Source: Rhodocaloribacter litoris (GTDB lineage: Bacteria > Bacteroidota > Rhodothermia > Rhodothermales > ISCAR-4553). Taken from it: a stretch of DNA of 64,000 nucleotides. The DNA lies in NCBI RefSeq assembly GCF_011682235.2, contig NZ_CP076718.1, positions 1,130,693 through 1,194,692 of the forward strand, given 5' to 3'. The position numbers and the translations under genes were made by a program. This document shows positions 9,101 through 18,100 of this stretch, one piece after another; the stretch's first letter is position 1; the number at the start of each line of letters is the position of its first letter. The notes beneath the pieces are model-generated. The model was not told where the DNA came from and ran no database searches. It saw nothing but the letters and a program-made list of their open reading frames with translations.

Positions 9101-12100
9101 GCCCGGTCAACTTCGCCGCGGCCGGCGTCACGATAAACTTCACGGCCAACACCACGGCGGACCCGATCATCGTGACGCGCCTCGACCTCGACCCGTTCGA
9201 TGCACCCGCCGGCGCGGCGCTGACGTTCCTCGGTGGGCGGTACTGGGTCGTCGAGCGCTTCGGCGACGGCGCCTTCGAAGCGTCGCTCACGTTCACGCTC
9301 GACGGCCTGACGGCGGACGACGCTGCCAATCCGGGTCGCCTCAAGCTGCTTCGCCGCGACAGCCGGGCCGCGGGCGGCACGTGGTCCGTCGTCGCCCACG
9401 GCCTCGCGGCGGACGCCGACGCGGGCACGGTCACGTTCCCCGGCGTGACCGGCTTCAGCCAGTTCGCCATCGCACGGGGGGGCACGCCCGGCACGCTCGC
9501 CGGAACCGCCGCCGACTTCGACGGCACCAACCACCTCGACGTGGGCGACCTGGGCGACTTCGGGCGACGCCTGAAGACGGCCACCGTCTCGTTCTGGATG
9601 AAGAGTGCTTCGGCGGCGTCCGGCTCGATCATGAAGGTCGAGGTCGATCCGGCCACGCCCACCGCGCCGGTCTTCGCCATCGAGGCCAACCGGCTGCTCT
9701 CGGCCGGCTGCACCGTGGGCGACGGCGCGGGCGCGACGCTGTTCTACGTGCGCGATAGCGCCGGGCGGGTGCTGGCCCGCCACATCACCGCGGACCTCTA
9801 CGACGGCACCTGGCACCACGTGGCCTGGGTGCTCACCGACGCCACGGCCAACCAGATGACCGTCTACGTGGACGGCGTCGCGCAGACGCTCAACGGCACG
9901 TGCTCGCAGTCCCCGGCGACGTTCGTGGACTGGGGGCAGCCGCTCTTCCTGGGCGCGGCCTCCGCCGCCGGCACCGCCGAAGACCACGCCGCCGTATCGC
10001 TCGACGAGGTGCGGTTCTGGACCCGCGCCCGCACGGACCGGCAGGTGCGCGAGGCGATGCACCATCCCCTGACCGGCGCGGAACCGGGCCTCGTCGCCTA
10101 CTGGCTGTTCAACGAGGGGACGGGCAGCACGGCCGCCGACCTCGTGGGCGGGCACGACGGGACGTTCGCGGGGGGCGACGGGTGGACGCCCGCCACGATG
10201 CCTTTCGGACCGGGCGTCTTCGCCCAGGAGACTGAGGCTGGCGGTCCGATCGACTTTGCCGGAACCGGCCTGGCGGCCGACTACCTCTCCCACAGCGGCT
10301 CCGTCGTCGGCGTCGACCGGATCGACCAGACGCCCGAGAATCCGCCGGGCGGGACGGCCATCGAGGTGTTCGAGGGTACCTACTGGCTCCTGACCCGCTA
10401 CACCGGTGGACCCTTCACGGCCGACCTGACCTTCACCACGACGGGCTTGACAGCCACCGACGCCGCCGCGCCCGGCCGGATCAAGCTCTTCCGCCGCGAG
10501 GGCAACAGCGACGGTACCTGGACCCTCTCGGCCAGCGCCGTCGCCGTAGATGAGGCCGCCGGTACGGTCACGTTCTCCGGCGTCTCGAAGAGCGGGCAGT
10601 ACGTCCTGGCCCGCGGGGAGGAAACACCGGCCGTGGCCGGCACGGCCCTCGACTTCGACGGCACCGACGACTTCGTGCGCGTGCCCGGCCTCGTGCTGCC
10701 CAACACCTTCACCCTCGAGATGTGGATCAACCCGCAGAGCGGCACCGACGGCCGCGCCTTCATCGCCAAGGATACCGGCAGCGACGGCGGCGGCTTCGGC
10801 AGCGAGGACCTGTTCAACATCGGCTTCTATGAGGGCAATCTGAGGGTTTTCCTTCGAAACCAGAAGCTCCTGGCGGGCAGCCGCGTCACCGGGCAGCAGC
10901 ACCTGGCCGTGGTCGTGCAACAGACCGGCACCTCGTCGCTCGTGACGGTCTACCGCAACGGCGTCCAGGTTGCCCGGGGCACGCTCGCGGCCGTCCTCGA
11001 TGACGACGGCTCCGGAGCCGACTGGACGTTCGGGCAGAACTGGGTGCTTCAGGCGCTGGCGAAGGCCCAGACCGACCCGCCCGCCGGCGATTTCTTCGAC
11101 GGCACGCTCGATGAAGTCCGCATCTGGACGACCGCCCGCACCGCCGCGCAGATTCGTTCGTCGATGCACCAGGTTTTTGGCGGCACCGTCGACGGGCTGC
11201 TCGCCTACTGGACGTTCAACGAAGGCACCGGCACCACGGCCGTCGACCTGGTGGCCGGGCAGGACGGCACACTCGAGGGTGGTACCGGCTGGGTGATCTC
11301 CGGCGCGCCGATCGGCGAGGCCGTCGTGGCCACCCGCACCGAGGCCGGCGGTCTGGTGGACTTCTCGGGCACCGGCCTGCAGGTCGACTATACCGCCCAG
11401 GACGGCGCAACGGTCTACGTCAGCCGCGTCGACGGGGCGCCCAACACCGTTCCTTCCGGCGTGACGCCCTTCGACGGGCAGTACTGGGTCCTCGAGCGCT
11501 TCGGCACCGGCGCGTTCACGGCCGATCTGACCTTCACCCCGTCCGAAGAGGTGGACGGGTACGACGAACTCCTGGCGGGTCGCCTCAAGCTGTACCGCCG
11601 CACCGGCGGGGCGGACGGCGCGTGGACGCCCGCCGCCGAGGCCGCCGAGGTCAACCCCTTCACCGGCACCGTCACCTTCCGCCGCATCAGCCAGCCCGGG
11701 CAGTACCTGCTCGTCCGCAGCGACGCCCGCGCCCTCGTCCTCGACGGCGTCGACGATGCCGCCACAACCACGCTGGCCGAGGATCTGGACTCGTGGACGC
11801 TGGAGGCCTGGGTGAAGGCCGACGCGGCGCCCTCCGCCGCAAAGACCACCGCCCTCGTCGAGCGCGGCGCCAACTACGCCCTCTTCTGGGATCATCCCGA
11901 CGCGACCGCACGCGGGGCCGCCGCCCTCACCATCGGCGGCACGCGGCACACGGCCTCCTTCGGCACACTGGAGGCCGGGCGCTGGTACCACCTGGCCGCC
12001 TCGTACGACGGCGAGACCCTCCGCGCCTATCGCAACGGCCGGCTCATCACCCAGAACGAGGACCCGTCCGGCCCGCCCGACGCGGACCCGTCCACGCTCG

Positions 12101-15100
12101 TCATGGGCCGCCACCAGGCCACCGGCGAGCACTTCGCCGGGCAGCTCGACGAGGTGCGGCTGTGGGACGTCTTCCGCACGGGCGACAGGATCCTGGCCGA
12201 CATGCAGCGCACGCTCGCCGGCGACGAGACCGGCCTGGCCGGCTACTGGCGCTTCGACCTGGCCGTGGGCGCCGGCGCCCGCGACCTCACCGGCGGCGGC
12301 CATGATGCCACGTTCACCGGCACGCCGGTGCTGGTGGCCTCCGGCGCTCCCGCCGACCTCGTCTTCCCCGGCGACGTCGCCGCCACCGACGGCGTCTTCG
12401 AGGATAAAACCGAGATCACCTGGCCGGCCCTGAACCTGCCCGACGTGACGGTCAAGATCTTCCGGGACGGCGCACAGATCGCCGTGGCGTCGAGCGACCG
12501 GACCCTGTATGCCGACATGAAGGGCACGCGCGGCACGGAGCACACCTACTGCCTGGTGCTCTCGGCCCCCTTCCGGGCCGACTCCGAGCCCGTCTGCGAC
12601 GCCGGCCGCCGCATCCTGTTCGCCCCGGACGACGTGGCCGCCACCGACAGCACACTGAGCGATCAGGTCCGGATCACCTGGGTGGACCGGTCGGCGTTCG
12701 AGACGGGCTTCAACGTCTACCGCGACGGCAGCCTGCTCGCCACGGTCGAGGCCGGGGTGCAGAGCTACAGCGACACGAGCGCCGCCGGCGGGATGACCCA
12801 CACCTACTGCGTCGAGGCCGAGGACGCCGACGGCATCCCGTCGGAACAGGGGTGTGACACCGGCAGCCGGGGCTTCGTCCTGCCCCCGCTCGCCGTCGCC
12901 GCCACCGACGGGCAGTACCCCGACCGCGTCGTCGTCACCTGGACCGACCAGGCCCCGGACGAGACCGGCTACCGCATCACCCGCGACGGCGTCGAGCTGG
13001 CGACACTGGCCGCCGGGACGACCTCGTACGACGACCTCACGCCGACCTCGGGCGTGGCCCACACGTACTGCGTCGTCACGCTCAACGGCAGCCTCGAATC
13101 GCTGCCCGCCTGTGACCAGGGCGGTATCGACATCCTCCCCGCGCCGGGCGACGTCACCGCCACGCGCGACACCTTCGATGATCGCGTCGAACTCACGTGG
13201 ACCGACCCGATCACGTTCGAGGACGGCTTCCGCGTCTACCGCCGCGACCTCGCCGGGACGGACTCGACGCTGCTCGTCACCACCGATCCGGGGGTGAAAC
13301 GCTACACCGACCCCGACGCCGAGCCGGGGGTGGACTACCGCTACTGCGTGACCACGCTGAGCACGGCCAGCGGCAGCGAGGTCGAATCCGTGGCGGCCTG
13401 CGCCGGGGGACGCCGCTCGCGGGTGCTGGCCCCCACGAACGTGGCGGCCACCGACGGCGACCACGAGAACCGGGTCGTGCTCACCTGGCAGAACCCCGCC
13501 ACCCGCGCGGTGCTGATGAACCTCTACCGGGTGGGAACGGACACCACCCTCATCAAGACCGTCTCCTCGGCCCTGACGAGCTACGAGGACTTCGGGCAGG
13601 CCTCGGGCACCGTGTACGCCTACTGCGTTTCGGCCGTCAACGAGGAGGCGGACGAGACGGCGAAGGTCTGTGACGAGGGCCACCGCATGCTGGCCGCCCC
13701 GACGAGCGTGGCCGCCACCGACGCCGAGAGCGAGGATTACGTCGAGGTGACATGGGTGGACAACTCCGGGATCGAGCAGGGCTACCGCGTCTACCGGCAG
13801 GCCGCCGGCGAGCCGGTTCGGGTGCTCGTCGGCACCACCGGCGCAAGCCAGGCCTCGTTCCAGGACTTCAGCGGCGCCTCGGGCGTGACCTACACCTACA
13901 GCGTCGTCGCCTTCGACGCCTACAGCGAGTCCGACGCCGGCACCGACGAGGGCTTCCGCACGCTGGCCGCCCCGACGAACGTGTCCGCCGCCGACGGCAC
14001 GGCCGAGGACCGCATCCGGATCACCTGGATCGACAACTCCCGCGCCGAGGATGGCTATCGCATCTACCGCCGCACGCTGGCCGACGAGGACTCCGTCGTC
14101 ATCGCCGAGGTGGGCAAGAACCGGGGCGTCTACGAGGACGCCACCGTGGTGCTGGGCGAGACGTATCGCTACAGCGTCGAGGCCTTCGACGCCCACGGCA
14201 CCTCGGCGGCGGGCTCGGACGTGGGCACGACCGTGCTCTTCGCCCCCGAGACGTTCAATGCCTCCGACACCTACACCGGCCGCGTCGTCCTCTCGTGGAT
14301 CGACCGCTCGGCCGTCGAGAGCGGCTACCAGGTGCTGCGCGACGATGTCCTCATCGCCACCACCGCGGCCGGCGCCACGACCTACATCGACTCGACGGCG
14401 GCGGGTGGCGCCTCATACACCTACTGCGTCCGTGCCACCGGCGGGCTGGCCTTCTCCGAACGGGCCTGCGACGCCGGCACCGCCATGGCCGGCGACCCGA
14501 TCCCCGCGCTCGGGGACAACGGCGTGGCCGCCTCCGACGGCGCCTTCGACACCCGCGTGCAGATCACCTGGTCCAACGCCGGCGTCGATGCCTCGCAGGG
14601 CCTGCGCATCCGCCGGGATGGGGTGGAGATCGACCAGACCGGCGCCGGGGCGACGTCCTACAACGACTTCGACGCGGCCCCGGGCACGCTGGCGCTCTAC
14701 TGCGTGGAGTCCGTCGCCACGGGCAGCACCGCGGGGTGCGACTATGGCTGGACGCCGCCCGACGGCTCCATCAGCGGCCGCGTGGCCTCCCGGCTCGGCG
14801 GCGGCATCGGCGACGTGGCCGTCTGCCTCGCCCCCAACCCGAACAAGGCCCTCCTCTTCGACGGCGAGGGCGGCACGGCCGTGGTGCAGGGCGTGGCGCT
14901 ACCCGACTCGTTCACCGTCGAGTTGTGGGTGCGTCCGGCCGCGCTGACCGGCCGGCAGGACCTGATCGCCCTGCCGAACCTGCGGCTCGGCCTCACCGGC
15001 GCGAAGCTGCGCCTCGACTACGGCACGGACCGCATCGAAAGCGCCGACCTGGTCACCACCGCCTGGCAGCACGTGGCGCTGACCGTCCACCAGAACCGCA

Positions 15101-18100
15101 CGGGCCCCACCAGCGACGTCAGGCTCTACCGCGACGGCATCCTGGTGCTCACGACGACCTTCAACCAGGTGCTCGACACGGGGACGCACGACTGGTCCTT
15201 CGGCGGTGACACGACGAACGGGGACCACTTCAGCGGGCGTCTGGATGAAGTGCGGTGGTGGAACGGCGTGAAGCCGGCTGACGTCCTCGCCGCCTCGGCG
15301 GCCGAGGCCCGCCCCCTCACCGGCAACGAGGACGGCCTGCTCGCCTACTGGCCGATGGACCAGGGCGCCGGCCGGATCGCCGGGGACCGCTCCGGCGGCA
15401 ACGCCCACGCGGCCTTCGCCGGCGGCGTCTACTGGACCGACGACAGCGCCCCGCTCGAAGCCTGCGGCACGACCGACGCCGAGGGCAACTACACCGTGGC
15501 CGGCCTCCGCTACGGCAGCGGCACCACGTTCACCGTCACCCCCCGCCTCGGCGCCCGCGCCTTCGACCCGGCCTTCAAGAAAATCACGCTCAACGCCAAC
15601 AGCCCCGTCCAGAACGAGGTCGACTTCACCGACGTCTCGGCCTTCACCATCGCCGGCACGGTGCAGTTCGCCGGCACCACCTGCCCCGTCCCCGACGCCG
15701 ACGTATACCTCGACGGCGTCTTCAAGGGCAAAACCGAGTCCGACGGCACCTACAGCATCGCGGCCGACATCGGCGAGCGCATCGTGGAGGTGCGCCGGGG
15801 CGAAGCCGGCGACGCGCATCCCTTCACACCCGCTTCGGCCACCGTCACTGTCGAGGACGACGTCTTCGGCGTCGACTTCACCGACGGCAAGACGCGCCGG
15901 CTCTCGGGCTACTTCGGCGGAAGCTGCAACACCGGCATCGGCACGGCCACCATCCGCATCTTCACGGCCGACGGCTGCTTCGAGAAGGTCATCGAGACCA
16001 GCGGCAACTACGCGGTCGAGTTGCCGCCGCAGAAGTACCTGGTGCAGGTGACCGGCGTCGAGACGACGAACACGCAGCTCAAGGCGGACATCCTCGCCTT
16101 CTTCGACAACCTCGGGGCGCAGGAGGTGGACCTGACCGAGCAGGCGGACACGCTCGACCTGATCTACCGCGCGCCGCTGGCACTGGCCCTCAGCGGCTTC
16201 CCGGATCCGCCGGCGGCCTGCAGTGCCGGCTTCAACGGCGGCAGCCTCCCGGCTGTGCCGGTGCTCGCGCAGGGCGTCTCCTACCCGCTCACGATCACCG
16301 TCGTCGAGGACTACGGCAACGGGCAGACGTGCCCGCTCGAAGAAGGCACCCTGACCGTGACCGACGGCCTCGGCAACGAAACCGTCGTGACCACGCTCGA
16401 CCTCGTGGACGGCGCAGCCATCTATACGACCACGGCCGGCCCACCGGACATCTTCAGCGGGCGCACCATCGACGGCGTCAACCGCTCCTTCCAGAAGTCG
16501 CTCCACGTCGTTGCCGAGGTTGAGGGCCGGACGCCGGTCAGCGAGACGACCTGGGCCCTCATCGAAGGGGCCCGGGCCCGGACGGCCACGTTTGTCTCCG
16601 CCACGACGGGCGAGATCCCGCTGATGATCCTGCACGACCCGCCCGGCAGCAACTCGTACAGCTACCTCGAGAAAGGAAGGACCGTCTGCAACAGCGTCAG
16701 CCACATGAAGCTCTCGGGCGGCGATGCCGGTGTCGAGTTTGACCTCGTGCTCGGCTTCAAGTCGGCAAACGGCCTGGGCGTGATGATCGAAAGCGGCGCC
16801 GGGCTCGCCGTGCGCGGCCGGTTCGTGGGCGGGCAGGACGTGACCGAACTCGACCAGAATGACGGCAAACGCTCGCTGGAGATCTGCGCCACGGCAACGG
16901 AACGCTTTTCGACCTCCGACGACCCGACCTGGGTCGGCGAAGACCTCTTCGTCGGGGTGGCCTTCAACCTCATCTTCGCGGAAGCCGACGTGCTTTCCGC
17001 CGATGCCGCCGCCTGCACCGTCGAACTCTCGGAAACACTCGCCACGGACTTCGACGAGGTCGAGCCCTTCGAGACGGTGTACGTATATGGCGCGAGCCAC
17101 ATCGCCTCTTCGCTCATCCCGGAGCTGGAGAACCTCATCGCGCTGGCGGGAGAAGACGCTGCGATCGAGCTGATCGAAGAGATGGACCTGTCTCCGCTGA
17201 TCGGAGGCGATCTCGGTGAGGCGACGTTCCAGACCAGGCGGCTCCTGCTGACGGAAGCCCTGGCCTACTGGCAGGGGATGCTCGACCGGAACGAAGCAAA
17301 CAAGGCCCGGGCCCTCGAGACGCCGTACATCAACCGCTCGTTCAGCGGCGGCGCCACGTTCGAATACGCGCTGAATGAGGTCGAGACGGAAACCACCTTC
17401 GCCCGAACGACCCGCACCTACTTCGAAAGCAGCGGGGGCGTCGGCAGCGTGCTCACGGGAGCCGGGTACGACCAGACGGGGCTCATCGTGTACGACGCCC
17501 GTCACGAGGTGACCAAGGACACGCTGGCGACGGACGAGGAGACCCATCTGATGGGCTACGTCCTCTCCGACGGCGACACGGGCGACTTCTTCTCGGTCGA
17601 CATCGGGAAGGATCCCGAGTACGGCACGCCCGTCTTCGGCACCGTCAGCGGGCGCAGCTCCAACCCGTGGGAGGCCAACACGCAACGGCGGGACTATCCG
17701 AAGCTGGAGATCAGCCCGTCCGCGCAGTTCGACGTGCCGCCGGACGAGTCGGCCATCTTCACCCTCTCGATCCTCAATGCCAGCGAGAGCCAGGAGCGCC
17801 GCGAGTACATCCTGGACGTGCTGCGCGAGTTCAATCCCGGCTCCGCCGTCATCGGCATCACGGGGGACCCCATCGGGCAGGAGCGCTTCCTCGTTGAGCC
17901 CGGCCAGGCCATCAACGTGACGCTCGCCGTCGACCGCGGGCCCGAGCGGTATGCGTACGACAGCCTCGCCCTGATCCTCTACCCGCAGAAGGAGTTCGAG
18001 ATCTGGCAGGCCGATCCGCGACAGCCCTTCGTCATGGCGGACACGGCCTTCTTCAGCGTCCACTTCGCCGCTCCGTGCAGCGAGATCGCCATCCTTCGCC

